Numbered from the stretch's first letter, positions 29,690 through 40,426 are shown. The stretch: 64,000 nucleotides of DNA from Nitrospira sp. (GCA_024998595.1 JACOEK010000002.1:62001-126000); one strand, 5' to 3'. The notes: generated by a model from the sequence alone, not told the origin. A program made the numbers and translations.

Positions 29690-31246
29690 TCAGCGCTTTT
29701 TATCGAAACCGGAATCCCGCCACTTCTCCAGGAGGGCGATCCGTCGCTCCAATTGCGGGATCGTCGCCTGATCGACCCGGCCGCCGGTCCGCTTGATCAA
29801 CTCCGCATTGAGCTGGCGATGATCCATTCCGCACTTTCTTGCCACGGCCCCAACCAGGACACGGTGTTTGTCCCGCAACAGATTCTTTTGGTCGTGCAGT
29901 GCCAGCGCCGGCTCAGGCTGTCCCTTCCCCGCACCGGATGGCTCTCCCTCATCCGCGCCGATCAGGGCATCGAGCCGCGCTACGCCATTGAGCGGGATAT
30001 ATTCTTTCAGCGACGTCGCTGCCGTGCCGAACAGCGTCCGTTGCACGGCAGGCATGATCTCTTCGAGCACATGATCGCGCTCGACCTTGATCCGTTTGGC
30101 ATAATGGACCAGCGTGGCATCCTTAGGCAGGTAGAGCCAGGCCCGTTGCGGTTTCGGCACTTTGTCCTGCATCCGCACAAACCGTCCGACGACCTGGCGA
30201 AAATACATTTCCGTCAAGACGTTGGTCGCGTAGACCCCAACGCGGAGGCGCGGGATATCGACACCTTCACTCACCATGTTCACCGCCACCAGCCATTGCT
30301 GCGTCTTGTGGTGGGCAAAGGTCTCGATGGTCTTGGAGGCCGAAGGATCGTCGGACACGGCGACCAGCGCACGCTGGCCCGTGAGTCGATGCACCAGCTC
30401 AGCGACCTGCCGGGCATGATCCTGATTCATGGTCACGATCAGGCCGCCCGCATCCGCCTGCTCCTGCTTCCGTAGACGCTGCAACTCGGTATGCGCATCG
30501 CTCAACACCGGCCCCAGCCAGGTTTCCTGGAGCAATGCGGTCTTGAGCCGCTCGCGCTGGCGCTCAAAGGTCAACCCGTCCTCAAACGTGGCCCGGTGCT
30601 CGCGCCCGTCGGAGAGCCACGTCAGTTCGCCTTCATAACTGGGAAAGAGAATCGGACGACAGACCCCATCGCGGATTGAATGCGAATAGCCATACGTAAA
30701 ATCGGCCTGGCTCTCGCCCTGCTCGTACCGCACATAGGGAATGGGATTGTTGTCGGACCGGAAAGGAGTGCCCGACAGGGCCAGGCGAAACACGGCCTCA
30801 CCGAACGATTCACGCAGTGCCTTGCCCCAGTCCTTGCCGTCTCCGGCATGGTGTAACTCGTCGAGAATCACCAGGGTCTTCCGATTACGGCAGGCGCGCC
30901 GGAACACGTCCGGCGCCAGGCAGACCTGCTGATAGGTCACTACTGCGCCGTGATAATCACGCGCCTCGCACGCCTGTTCATTGGACAAGGCCGGATCCAG
31001 TTGAATACCGGCTTGCCCTGCCGCCGAAGCCCACTGTGTGCGCAGATGATTCGTCGGGCACACCACCAGCACACGGCCGGCGGCGCGCTCCGCCAGATAA
31101 TGATGGGCGATCCGCAGCGCAAACCGCGTTTTTCCGGCAGCCGGGGTCGCCGTCACGAGATAATCTTCGCGCTTCTGCGCCAACACATCGGCCACTGCAC
31201 GAGTCTGCCAATCGCGCAACAGGGCTGTCCAAGGGCGAACGTTCAC
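29690..31246 (-). CDS. DEAD/DEAH box helicase (type III Res-subunit-like)
   Basis: VTATPAAGKTRFALRIAHHYL, VILDELHHAGDG, LALSGTPFRSD, RQVVGRFVRMQD. Confidence 0.88.
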   Translation of the reverse strand: MNVRPWTALLRDWQTRAVADVLAQKREDYLVTATPAAGKTRFALRIAHHYLAERAAGRVLVVCPTNHLRTQWASAAGQAGIQLDPALSNEQACEARDYHGAVVTYQQVCLAPDVFRRACRNRKTLVILDELHHAGDGKDWGKALRESFGEAVFRLALSGTPFRSDNNPIPYVRYEQGESQADFTYGYSHSIRDGVCRPILFPSYEGELTWLSDGREHRATFEDGLTFERQRERLKTALLQETWLGPVLSDAHTELQRLRKQEQADAGGLIVTMNQDHARQVAELVHRLTGQRALVAVSDDPSASKTIETFAHHKTQQWLVAVNMVSEGVDIPRLRVGVYATNVLTEMYFRQVVGRFVRMQDKVPKPQRAWLYLPKDATLVHYAKRIKVERDHVLEEIMPAVQRTLFGTAATSLKEYIPLNGVARLDALIGADEGEPSGAGKGQPEPALALHDQKNLLRDKHRVLVGAVARKCGMDHRQLNAELIKRTGGRVDQATIPQLERRIALLEKWRDSGFDKKR

Positions 31247-31407
31247 TCACGCCTCATTTCACACCGATCGTCTCGTCTACACATGACATTTATTCGCAAC
31301 TGGTCCACTCGTCTCCGTGACGGCATTCCTGTGCCACGCCGCGTAGGGCTCTCCCGTGCCATCAGCTACCCGGAGGAGGTGACTCGTGCATACAATGGGA
31401 ATGGCTG

Positions 31408-32880
31408 TCAGACGTGCGGCGCATGACCCGAGACAGGCTGGGCGGACAGCGGCGTTGCAATATGTTCGAGTGATCGCCCCTCGGCCTTCACCCCTAACCA
31501 CAACTCCACGATCGCACCCACAAGCATCATTCCGGCTCCCAGCAGATATCCATAGAAGACACTCTCGGCTGATGTCTCAATCAGCTTGCCGTACAGCCAG
31601 GGAGCCGCGATCCCAGCTCCCTGGGCCACGACGAAAAAGAATGCAATGGCCATCGCGCGGATCTCCATTGGAAAGATCTCGCTGACGGTCAGATAGGCGG
31701 CACTCGCCCCGGCGGAGGCAAAAAAGAAAATGAACGACCAGGCCACGGTTTGCGTGATGGAGGTGAAGGCCCCCTGCCAAAACAGATAGCCGGTGACTGC
31801 CAGTAAACACCCGGCGACCGCATAGGTGAAGCTGATCATCTGCTTGCGGCCGATGGTATCGAAAAAGCGGCCCAGCAACAAGGGGCCCAGAAAGTTACCG
31901 ATCGCGAACGGCACAATGTACAAGCCGATGCTGTGGCTCGGCACGGCGTAAAATTTCGTGAGCACAAAGGGATACGTAAATGAAATCGCATTGTACATGA
32001 ACGATTGCGTCACCATCAGCACAATTCCCAGCGACGTACGACGGGGATAGGCCGTGAACAACTCCCGTGCCACGGTGGCAAGGGTCGCATGGGTACGCCC
32101 GTGGATGGTGATCGATCCCTCGGCGGACGGGAGTGAGGCGAGGTGCTCATCGCGCATGATCTGCGCCTCAATGCCGGACACGATCTGCTCGGCCTCCTTG
32201 ACACTGCCATGGGTCATGAGCCATCGCGGACTCTCCGGCACGACCCGCCTCACCAGCAGAATACTCACCCCCAGCACTGCCCCCAGCCCGAAGCAGAGAC
32301 GCCAGCCTAGGTATTCAGGAATCAACAGGGGGTTCAACAGCACAATCGTCAACAGGGCGCCGACCGCGCTGCCCAGCCACCAGCTTCCATTGATCGCCAG
32401 GTCGGTATGCCCGCGCCGGCGTGCCGGAATCAGTTCGTCGATGGCGGAGTTGATCGCCGCATATTCGCCGCCGATACCAGCACCGGTCAGGAATCGAAAG
32501 AACATGAAACTCCAGAGATCCCAGGAGAACGCCGTCAACACGGTTGCGGCCAGATACAGCAGCAGGGTGAACATGAACCATTTCTTCCGTCCCTGGCGGT
32601 CGGTCAGATAGGAGAAGACAATGGCGCCCACTACTGACCCGCTCAAATAGGCCGAGGCGGTGAGGCCGACGTCAGATGCGGTCAAATGTAAGGTCGCGGA
32701 ATGGGTGAGTACCGGCCCGAGCGCGGCCACGATGGACACTTCGAGCCCATCCAGAATCCAGGTTACGCCAAGGGCTGTGACCACCAGCCAATGCCAGCGC
32801 GACCATGGCAAACGGTCCATACGTTGCGGAATGCTCGTGGTCACAGGGCTTTCTGAGGCAGGCATGCGTGATCGTACCAC
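31408..32880 (-). CDS. MFS transporter (sugar-porter-like)
   Basis: 12 hydrophobic segments; YLTDRQGRKKWFM, RFLTGAGIGGEYAAINSAIDELIPARRRG. Confidence 0.9.
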   Translation of the reverse strand: MVRSRMPASESPVTTSIPQRMDRLPWSRWHWLVVTALGVTWILDGLEVSIVAALGPVLTHSATLHLTASDVGLTASAYLSGSVVGAIVFSYLTDRQGRKKWFMFTLLLYLAATVLTAFSWDLWSFMFFRFLTGAGIGGEYAAINSAIDELIPARRRGHTDLAINGSWWLGSAVGALLTIVLLNPLLIPEYLGWRLCFGLGAVLGVSILLVRRVVPESPRWLMTHGSVKEAEQIVSGIEAQIMRDEHLASLPSAEGSITIHGRTHATLATVARELFTAYPRRTSLGIVLMVTQSFMYNAISFTYPFVLTKFYAVPSHSIGLYIVPFAIGNFLGPLLLGRFFDTIGRKQMISFTYAVAGCLLAVTGYLFWQGAFTSITQTVAWSFIFFFASAGASAAYLTVSEIFPMEIRAMAIAFFFVVAQGAGIAAPWLYGKLIETSAESVFYGYLLGAGMMLVGAIVELWLGVKAEGRSLEHIATPLSAQPVSGHAPHV

Positions 32881-33066
32881 TAACAGATGGTACGGAAGCC
32901 TACTGAATTCCCTGGCGGCTGAAGAATCGGGAGAGGAGAAAGAGGGAGAGGCGTTTGGTAACCCGGAAGAGCAGCCTCTTGCGGCCGCTCAAGACACCAT
33001 GAGATACCCGCCGGCCAGGGCATTCATACGGATACCCTGGCCGGATTCGTTTCAGCGGAGAGACGT

Positions 33067-34794
33067 TCAGTCCCTAAACAATCGAACCGCGACTTTTTGC
33101 CCTTTGATGCGCGTCCGGCCCAAGGCTTCGATGATCTGCCGGGCCGCCTCTTCCTGCACATCCACCAGGGAGAATCGCTCTTCGACTTCGATCGCGCCGA
33201 TCATCCGCGACGGCACACCGGCTTCATTCGCAATGGCGCCGACCAGATCACCCGGCCTGATACCCGCCCCCCGACCCGCGCCGATATACACGCGCACGGT
33301 TCCGGCGGCCCGACCACCGCGACTCGGACCGCCCCGAGGCGCCCGCGCGCGATCTCCTTGCGGAGCCGAGCCATACGCAGGCCGTGACGACCGGTAGGGC
33401 TCCGGCGCTCGCATCTGAACGGCGGGAATTTCTTCTTCCTCCCGGTCGCCACCATGCGATCGATAGACCAGCTTGATGGCCGCCGCCGCGATATCCGCGG
33501 GATCGGCCGATGCAGACAGCGCGTCCACGACCCGGCGGAAATCTTCGAGTTCGCCCGCCTCCAGGGTTTCTTGAATCGACGTCTTCGTTCGCTCCAGCCG
33601 CTTGGCCAGCAGATCCCCGAGCGACGGCACCGGCGCGATCGTGATTTTCGCCTTGGTGTGCTGCTCGACCGCGCGCAACAATCGTTGCTCACGCGGTTCG
33701 ACGATGGTCATGGCTGCTCCTTCGCGTCCCGCCCGTCCGGTGCGGCCGATACGATGCACATAGACTTCCAGCGATGAGGGAAGATCGTAGTTGATCACAT
33801 GCGACACGGACGGAATATCCAACCCGCGGGCAGCCACGTCGGTAGCCACAAGGAGTTCGGTCTGTCCGGTGCGAAACGCCTGCATGACACGATCCCGCTG
33901 AACCTGGCTCATGCCGCCATGAATGGCCTCGGCCCGGTACCCGCGGCTGTTCAGCGCCGCCGTCACTTCATCGACCTCCAGCCTGGTTCGGCAAAAGACC
34001 AGTGCGGACTTGGGCGTCGCGATGTCCAATACGCGCGCGAGGGCCGACACCTTGTGCTGGCGGGCCACCACATACGCCGTCTGTTGCACGCGTGGAGCGG
34101 CACCGGCCTTCACCGGCTCACGCGCAATCGTGACCTCGATGGGATTCTTCAGATGCCGACGTGCGATGGACGCAATACGCGGCGGCATGGTCGCTGAAAA
34201 CAACGCCGTTTGTTTCGTCTTCGGGGTTTCTTCAAGAATGGCGTCGAGGTCGTCGGCGAAGCCCATATCGAGCATTTCGTCCGCCTCATCCAAGACCACC
34301 ACTTGCAGATCAGCCAGCTTCAAGGTCTTGCGGCGAAGGTGATCCAATGCCCGACCGGGCGTCGCAATGATGACCTCCACTCCACGCCTGAGCGCCTGCA
34401 ATTGCGGGCCCATTGCCTGGCCGCCGTACAAGGCCAGCACACCGATCCGCAGTTCCTTGCCGTACCGCTGCACCGCTTCACTGACCTGCACAGCCAGTTC
34501 ACGGGTCGGCACCAACACCAGCGCCGTGGGCCGCTGCCGTGGACCATGCGCAATTCGCTGCAGGAGCGGCAACGCAAAGGCGGCAGTTTTTCCCGTTCCG
34601 GTGGCGGCCTGTCCTAGCAGGTCTCGCCCCTCCAGCAACGGAGGAATCGCTTCACGTTGAATCGGGGTGGGCTCTTCGTAACCGAGAGCCTCAAGGGTGG
34701 TCAACAGCGAGGCTTCTAATCCGAGCGCGGCAAACCCGGGCGAAAATCCCTTGGCGGCTGGCTCTGCAGGCGATGGCGTCGTGGTGTGTTTCAT
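33067..34794 (-). CDS. DEAD/DEAH box RNA helicase with DbpA-like RNA-binding domain
   Basis: GQAATGTGKTAAFALPLLQ, VLDEADEMLDMGF, SATMPPRI, HRIGRTGRAGREG; C-terminal IGAGRGAGIRPGDLVGAIANEAGVPSRMIGAIEVEERFSLVDV. Confidence 0.95.
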   Translation of the reverse strand: MKHTTTPSPAEPAAKGFSPGFAALGLEASLLTTLEALGYEEPTPIQREAIPPLLEGRDLLGQAATGTGKTAAFALPLLQRIAHGPRQRPTALVLVPTRELAVQVSEAVQRYGKELRIGVLALYGGQAMGPQLQALRRGVEVIIATPGRALDHLRRKTLKLADLQVVVLDEADEMLDMGFADDLDAILEETPKTKQTALFSATMPPRIASIARRHLKNPIEVTIAREPVKAGAAPRVQQTAYVVARQHKVSALARVLDIATPKSALVFCRTRLEVDEVTAALNSRGYRAEAIHGGMSQVQRDRVMQAFRTGQTELLVATDVAARGLDIPSVSHVINYDLPSSLEVYVHRIGRTGRAGREGAAMTIVEPREQRLLRAVEQHTKAKITIAPVPSLGDLLAKRLERTKTSIQETLEAGELEDFRRVVDALSASADPADIAAAAIKLVYRSHGGDREEEEIPAVQMRAPEPYRSSRPAYGSAPQGDRARAPRGGPSRGGRAAGTVRVYIGAGRGAGIRPGDLVGAIANEAGVPSRMIGAIEVEERFSLVDVQEEAARQIIEALGRTRIKGQKVAVRLFRD

Positions 34795-34823
34795 GAGGAG
34801 GGGATAAACCTTTCTTGGTAGTA

Positions 34824-35510
34824 CTAGCTATTCATACTGGCGGGCCACATAAATTCCAACTCGGGGAACTTGGCTTTGTAATCGTCGTGGCTGGCGTGAA
34901 TGACCTTGATGGCTTCGTCGCGGCCGTACATGCTCGTAATCTCCACCTTGTTGTGGAGGGTGGAGCCCGGCGCTTGTTTATAGGTCAGGAAATAATGCTG
35001 CAACCGGTCGAGGAGGGTCATGGGACATTCTTTGAGATCGGTCAACGTACCGTAGACGGCATCGTCCCGCATCACCGCGATGATCTTGTCGTCTGCCTCG
35101 CCGCCGTCCGCCATGCTGAACCCGCCGATCGGCCGGGCGGTCAGCAGAATATCGCTGTGGGGAATTGCCTTCTCAGTCAGCACGCAGATATCGAGGGGGT
35201 CGCCATCGCCAATCATGTCCGGCCGACCGGCGCGCGCGCCGAACAACTCCGCCACCCGCTCACCGCAATAGGTTTGGGGGATGAGCCCGTAATACACGGG
35301 ACAAAAGTTTGAGAACCGCTGAGGACGGTCGACTTTGAGAAAACCGGTGGCCTTATCCACCTCATATTTCACCGTATCGCTAGGCACGATCTCGATATAG
35401 GCCGTGACCAGATCCGGGGCCTGGTCCCCCATGGACACCCCGTGCCAGGGATGCGCTTTGAACATCAGGCTCATCAGTCGCCGCGCCGCATCGATTTCCT
35501 TCTTGCTCAT
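34824..35510 (-). CDS. inorganic diphosphatase
   Basis: IEIVPSDTVKYEVDKATGFLKVDRPQRFSNFCPVYYGLIPQTYCGE...GDGDPLDICVLTE. Confidence 0.93.
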   Translation of the reverse strand: MSKKEIDAARRLMSLMFKAHPWHGVSMGDQAPDLVTAYIEIVPSDTVKYEVDKATGFLKVDRPQRFSNFCPVYYGLIPQTYCGERVAELFGARAGRPDMIGDGDPLDICVLTEKAIPHSDILLTARPIGGFSMADGGEADDKIIAVMRDDAVYGTLTDLKECPMTLLDRLQHYFLTYKQAPGSTLHNKVEITSMYGRDEAIKVIHASHDDYKAKFPELEFMWPASMNS

Positions 35511-35824
35511 CCTGCTTCAGTCCCCCTTGTGAACACCTTCGGAATTGACGGTCTGACGATCGTACGATCCGGCAAGGTCTGGATTAATTCGACGACACAC
35601 CCGCACTAGGGCAGGAGTATCCGGCTAATGAAACAGACAGCTTATAACACATCGGCGGCGAAGGAAACAGGAGGGCGTAAAAAGTCGCGCGGCCCGTCGA
35701 CGGCGCGGTGCCTGTCCTGGATCCTCATAGCGATGGTCTGACACGGAGCAAGAAGGGCCGGGCCATCAGGAGCGCACTGACCGTCACTGATTGCCCGGCA
35801 CCTGTTTCATGCAAAAAACGAGGA

Positions 35825-36409
35825 TTAAAACGTGTGGCGCACACCGAAGAGCAGGCCCATGCTGGACGCGTCGCCGTCGGCAGAATTGCGCTTCCAGGCC
35901 GTTTCCATATTCAGCATGAGACCTTTCGGCGCTCCGTGAAACAGATTGGTCATGGGATAGTCGAGACCGGCGCCGAATCGCCAGGCAAACGAGTCTTTGA
36001 CGTCCTTCGTGTTGATGTTCACACCGATACCGCTGGTGAAATACGGAATCAGCGAGCCGAAATGTCCCGGACGATATTCCAGATTGACCGGCAACAGGGT
36101 GATCGTATTGAGCGATCCGTTCCGCGGGGAATTGATGTCATGATTTTCCCATTCGAGCATCATCCCGAAGCGGAACCACTTATTGATCCCGTACATCCCC
36201 TGAAAGTTGAGCGCGGGACCGGTCGTGGACAGGCCGGAACTCTGCGTCATGAAACTCGGGCCCACCCGGAATCCGAACGTCATCTTGCCTTCATCCGCCA
36301 TGCCTTCATGCACCCATTCAGCTGCCTGAGAAAGGGCGGGAGCCACACTCAACACCAGGGCAAACAGCAACACCTTGCCCGACAGCCCGCAGTCACGAAT
36401 GCTACCCAT
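35825..36409 (-). CDS. outer-membrane beta-barrel-like hypothetical protein
   Basis: Signal peptide, alternating beta strands, C-terminal GVRHTF. Confidence 0.65.
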   Translation of the reverse strand: MGSIRDCGLSGKVLLFALVLSVAPALSQAAEWVHEGMADEGKMTFGFRVGPSFMTQSSGLSTTGPALNFQGMYGINKWFRFGMMLEWENHDINSPRNGSLNTITLLPVNLEYRPGHFGSLIPYFTSGIGVNINTKDVKDSFAWRFGAGLDYPMTNLFHGAPKGLMLNMETAWKRNSADGDASSMGLLFGVRHTF

Positions 36410-36674
36410 ACAATCCTCCTGTGATGATAATGACGGATCTTCCGACTGCGCACTCTAGGCAAGAGCCTGGGCGGTTTTCAAGAAAAAGTGCACCGGAGAG
36501 CGAAATCAAAATACGTTCAATTATTGTCGCATATTGAGACGGATGGACGATCCGCGATCGCACAAGAGTCCAGCCCATTAAGTACGTAGTCGTAGCTAGA
36601 ATACTCGTGAAGTGTCCGGCTGGAGCAGAGGGCCATCGACGAACATATGCTGGCGTTGAGCGCGCCAAACAGGC

Positions 36675-36738
36675 GGACGGAACGTGGCGAAACGCCGTCC
36701 AGGCAGCCAGGAGCGCAGACTCCGCGCCCTGGCTGCCT
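36675..36738. repeat. two adjacent intergenic hairpins
   Basis: GGACGG (36675-36680)/CCGTCC (36695-36700), then a perfect 11-bp stem AGGCAGCCAGG (36701-36711)/CCTGGCTGCCT (36728-36738) with an inner GCGC/GCGC. Confidence 0.65.
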
Positions 36739-36796
36739 GAATCCGGCCTCCGAAGACAATCAGAAATGCGACGCCGTCGATGCGCGAATAAGTCGC

Positions 36797-37447
36797 CTAG
36801 AACTTCGCCGGAAATTGAGCGGCCAATGCCTGCGTGAGCGCATCCGCCACCACATAAATGTGCTGCTTCATGCCTTTCCAGGTCTCCGCCTCCCGCGCAT
36901 ACTCCCCGTCCTTCAGTTGCTGAAATTGCGTGAGATGATGGGCGGCATGGGCCATGAGCAACCCCATCAGCGTATCTTTCGGTAGATTCGGATTGGCGCC
37001 GCTGAGGAACGTTGAGATCTCCGCCGCATTGGCGGTAAGCGCCTTCACGGCCGCCTCCTGTTGGCTTGCCGATCCGGCTACCGTCGCATCCAGATGTTCA
37101 CGAATTCCCTGATAGTGACCGGCCAATAACGTAAAGAGTTGATCCGCCGCCGGCTTGCCATAAAACGGCTCGATCGACCGGGCAATCTGCTGGGCGTTCG
37201 CCACCACATCTGCCTCGGCCGCACTCCGTGCCGCGGCATTTTTATCCATCGTTGCAACGGCCACGTTCCGGATGGACAGGATATGGCCCAACCAGAGATC
37301 GCGAAGCACCGCCCTGGTCTCAGACACCTTGGCCTGGTGCGCCGTCGCTTGCGGGGCCGGGGAAGCCGGAGTATCCGTCGAATGAGCACAGGCCCCCGTG
37401 GCCAGAGTCAGCATGAGCACTGAACAGGCATGAATCACATAACGCAT
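36797..37447 (-). CDS. hypothetical lipoprotein, all-alpha
   Basis: LATGACAHS lipobox; RDLWLGHILSIRNVAVATMD...FYGKPAADQLFTLLAGHYQGIREHLDA. Confidence 0.7.
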   Translation of the reverse strand: MRYVIHACSVLMLTLATGACAHSTDTPASPAPQATAHQAKVSETRAVLRDLWLGHILSIRNVAVATMDKNAAARSAAEADVVANAQQIARSIEPFYGKPAADQLFTLLAGHYQGIREHLDATVAGSASQQEAAVKALTANAAEISTFLSGANPNLPKDTLMGLLMAHAAHHLTQFQQLKDGEYAREAETWKGMKQHIYVVADALTQALAAQFPAKF

Positions 37448-37581
37448 GGCATCTCTCCTTTGAAATAGTGAGGGCGCGCCAGATCAGCCGACATTGGCTG
37501 TAGCACTGGTTGGCAAGGATAGAGAACGGGAGCCGCCCTGTCAGTTAGCGGGATAACAGTGGAGGAGATGATGGTGGTGCG

Positions 37582-38331
37582 TTAGTAGCCGGAGTCGTTG
37601 AGACGGGCGGATGATGGTTCAGCAGAACCCAGGAACCGGTCGAGTTCGGTGCGACGAAGAAGCAACCCGTCTTTCCGCGCATAGGTGATGAGCCCTTCCT
37701 CGCGCAACTGGTTCAGGAGGGTGGACACCACTTCACGGCGCGCGCCGATCATTTGCGCCAGGTCATCCTGCCGGAAATAGTGCGTCAGGCGAACCCACTC
37801 GCCGTCCGGTTCGCCGAATTCATCGGCCAAACGTCCCAGCGTGCGAACCAAGCGCTCCTTCGTGCTCTTGAAGGACAGGGTCTGGATCTGATCGTAGGCC
37901 GCCGACAACTGTTGGGAGACGTTGGACAGAAAAAGAAGAAACGCCGGACGATTGCTTTGCAAATGGGCGATAAATTCATCGAAACTCAGTTCGACGATCT
38001 CACTGTCCTCCATCGCAATCGCCTGCTCGCGGCGTTCGCCGGTGCAGTGGCAAAGTTCGCCGAACACTTCGCCTGTCTGGTGCAGACGCAAGATCAATTC
38101 ACGCCCGTCTTCGGTGATGGACGTCAACTTCACGAATCCCCGACGAAGATAGAACACGCTCTGCGCCGGATCGCCGAGCCCATAGATACGCGTCCCCTTT
38201 GCCACGGACTGGCCAGGCCTGTTCATCAATTGCTCGCAGAGCTTGCCGCGAAAGCAACCAGATAAGGCTTGGCAATGGCGATGGTCCGCCATGTTCATCG
38301 ACGTATGGATCATACTTCTCACCGGCGGCAT
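37582..38331 (-). CDS. Crp/Fnr family transcriptional regulator
   Basis: cNMP-binding GEVFGELCHCTGERREQAIAMEDSEIVEL and HTH YFRQDDLAQMIGARREVVSTLLNQLREEGLI. Confidence 0.92.
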   Translation of the reverse strand: MPPVRSMIHTSMNMADHRHCQALSGCFRGKLCEQLMNRPGQSVAKGTRIYGLGDPAQSVFYLRRGFVKLTSITEDGRELILRLHQTGEVFGELCHCTGERREQAIAMEDSEIVELSFDEFIAHLQSNRPAFLLFLSNVSQQLSAAYDQIQTLSFKSTKERLVRTLGRLADEFGEPDGEWVRLTHYFRQDDLAQMIGARREVVSTLLNQLREEGLITYARKDGLLLRRTELDRFLGSAEPSSARLNDSGY

Positions 38332-38453
38332 TGTACCGGGATCATCGCGCCCCTGACCAGCCCCCGCGCGAAGCGCTATGCCATGGCCCGGCCTTCAGGA
38401 TGGCACGGCACCTCTTCGTCAGTTATGATGGGAGCAGTAAGCCCGACACCCAC

Positions 38454-39284
38454 ATGACCCGGGACAGTGACATGCTGTCATTTTTCTTGAGAACTGGGGT
38501 TCGAAGAAACCACCCTGGAACGATTCTCGCGGGGATGCTCTGGCTTGCGATCTCGTTGCTTGCCGGTTCACTTCTCTGGGCGGAATCCACATCACAAACT
38601 CCACCGGGCCATAAGCCGCGGGATGCAGAACGAGGCCGGGCAATTTTCAACGGCAAGGGCCTCTGCTCCACCTGTCACGGGGTCGACGGATACAAAAGCC
38701 ATCTGCCGCCCGAGCTGAGCCCGAACGTTCGCGACAATATCACACGCCTCAATCCGGCCCCGGCCGACCTGAGAGAGGCCACGACACTCACCTCCACCAC
38801 CGACAAGCAACGATTCGAGGTGATCCGGCATGGGCATCTCCGGACCGCCATGTATTCGCTCTCGAAGGAAGCCCTTTCCGATGAAGACATTCTCGCTCTA
38901 CTGCCCTACCTCGCCTCCATTCGCGGCACGGCACCATCCACCGCTTCCGCACCTCCCTCGCACATCTTGAGGGGCGACGCGAAAAACGGGCGGCAGCTTT
39001 ATCATGAGCTGGGCGGCTGCGCCATCTGTCATGGAATCGATGGCGATCTGCATACACGACCGCCGATGTCGGCTGATCTGATAAGCCGGTTGGACGCACT
39101 CCCCGCCCCGCCTGTCGACCTGCGCAATCCGGCCACCCTCAAATCGCAGAACGATGAGGATCGCTATCGATCCATTAAGCTCGGCCACCCTGGCACAGCG
39201 ATGTACCCGAAAACGCTTCTGCGCGATGAAGATATTCGCGACCTCATCGCCTACCTCGCTATCCTTCGTGAAGGAGGCCGCTAG
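38454..39284 (+). CDS. diheme c-type cytochrome
   Basis: Signal peptide; two heme motifs CSTCH and CAICH; distal Met-type segments AMYSLSKEALSDEDILALLPYLASIRG and AMYPKTLLRDEDIRDLIAYLAILR. Confidence 0.9.
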   Translation: MTRDSDMLSFFLRTGVRRNHPGTILAGMLWLAISLLAGSLLWAESTSQTPPGHKPRDAERGRAIFNGKGLCSTCHGVDGYKSHLPPELSPNVRDNITRLNPAPADLREATTLTSTTDKQRFEVIRHGHLRTAMYSLSKEALSDEDILALLPYLASIRGTAPSTASAPPSHILRGDAKNGRQLYHELGGCAICHGIDGDLHTRPPMSADLISRLDALPAPPVDLRNPATLKSQNDEDRYRSIKLGHPGTAMYPKTLLRDEDIRDLIAYLAILREGGR

Positions 39285-39449
39285 TTCTACGATTCAATCA
39301 GTGGTGGTTAAGGGAGGAAATCGAAGGAGGAATGGCGCGGGAGAACGTCGCTCGGGAATGAAAAACTGCTCGCGGAGGCAGCGACCACCTTACTCTTATC
39401 ACCAACCGGCAGCCACTACCTCCATGCCCGAACATCCGGCGTACGGCAG

Positions 39450-39842
39450 CTAACTGGGGCCGGGGGGATCTTCGTGATCCTCTCCCGTCAGTGCTTCTGT
39501 CTCTTCGGCTTCAAGTCCCTGCAAGTCCGTCAGAATGCTTTGCAACACCTGCCGACGCTGCTGCAGACCCTTCTTGGGCACATCTCGCGTCATCGGCTCC
39601 TGCGCTGATTCTGGCAAATTCACGATCGCTTCGGCCTCGCCCAAGGTCGCGTATTTGTAGGACTCGATATATTGGTGCGTGTCACCGAAAATCTTGGCGA
39701 GAATCGCTTCTGTTTCTTCATCAAATGCGTCGAAGGTGGGGTGCACGGCGGTAAGATGAGCCATCCGCTCCAGCTTATCGATTTGTGCCTTGAGGTCGTC
39801 GTTTCTCATCCGGGCCTGATACATGGAATTGACTTCAACCAT
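39450..39842 (-). CDS. hypothetical coiled-coil protein
   Basis: 130-aa ORF; no recognised family. Confidence 0.55.
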   Translation of the reverse strand: MVEVNSMYQARMRNDDLKAQIDKLERMAHLTAVHPTFDAFDEETEAILAKIFGDTHQYIESYKYATLGEAEAIVNLPESAQEPMTRDVPKKGLQQRRQVLQSILTDLQGLEAEETEALTGEDHEDPPGPS

Positions 39843-39955
39843 GGCGTGTTCTCCTCTCTTCTAATGTGTTTGGTATACCTCCTCCTTCAAGGGATGCCAG
39901 CTAGGGATTCCCCGAGATATCGAGTAACTCGACAACGCAGCCTGCTTCGGACGTT

Positions 39956-40426
39956 TCAGCGCAAGGTCTCCTCCGCCAGCCGGCGGACAAGATATCCCAC
40001 GATGGCGATATTCACAGCCAGCACCGCGGACCCCGACATCGACCAGTCTCGAACGACCGCGTGAAATTCGCCGGGCAGCAGGATACAGGTGAAAATCACC
40101 GTCAGATAAGCGGCCCACGAGGTTTCGCCCCACAGCCCGAACCCCTCGACGAACAGCAAGGCCGCATACCCCAGGCTGACGAGGCTCATCAGGAACAGAC
40201 TGTGGCGGGGCAATGAATCTATCCTGATGGCCAGCGCATGGAGTAGCCGCGTGTGGATGTTCAAGTGAAGCCCATCCAGAACCGGTGAAAGAACGGTGTC
40301 GATTTCGGGATCGATCCACCGAAGAAAGCCTGTGCCTGCCAACAAAACCAGCAACCCTTTCAAGAGCTTGAAGAGGGCAATGGGAGCCAGGCTCGTCTGG
40401 TGCGGCATGGGCGCTCTCACTGGCAC
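39956..40426 (-). CDS. DUF2127 family membrane protein
   Basis: LAPIALFKLLKGLLVLLAGTGFLRWI, ALLFVEGFGLWGETSWAAYLTVIFTCILLPGEFHAV. Confidence 0.85.
   Translation of the reverse strand: MPVRAPMPHQTSLAPIALFKLLKGLLVLLAGTGFLRWIDPEIDTVLSPVLDGLHLNIHTRLLHALAIRIDSLPRHSLFLMSLVSLGYAALLFVEGFGLWGETSWAAYLTVIFTCILLPGEFHAVVRDWSMSGSAVLAVNIAIVGYLVRRLAEETLR

Noticed and set aside
29681-30475. 264-aa plus-strand ORF
   Set aside because: Antisense to the DEAD/DEAH helicase; no domain motifs.
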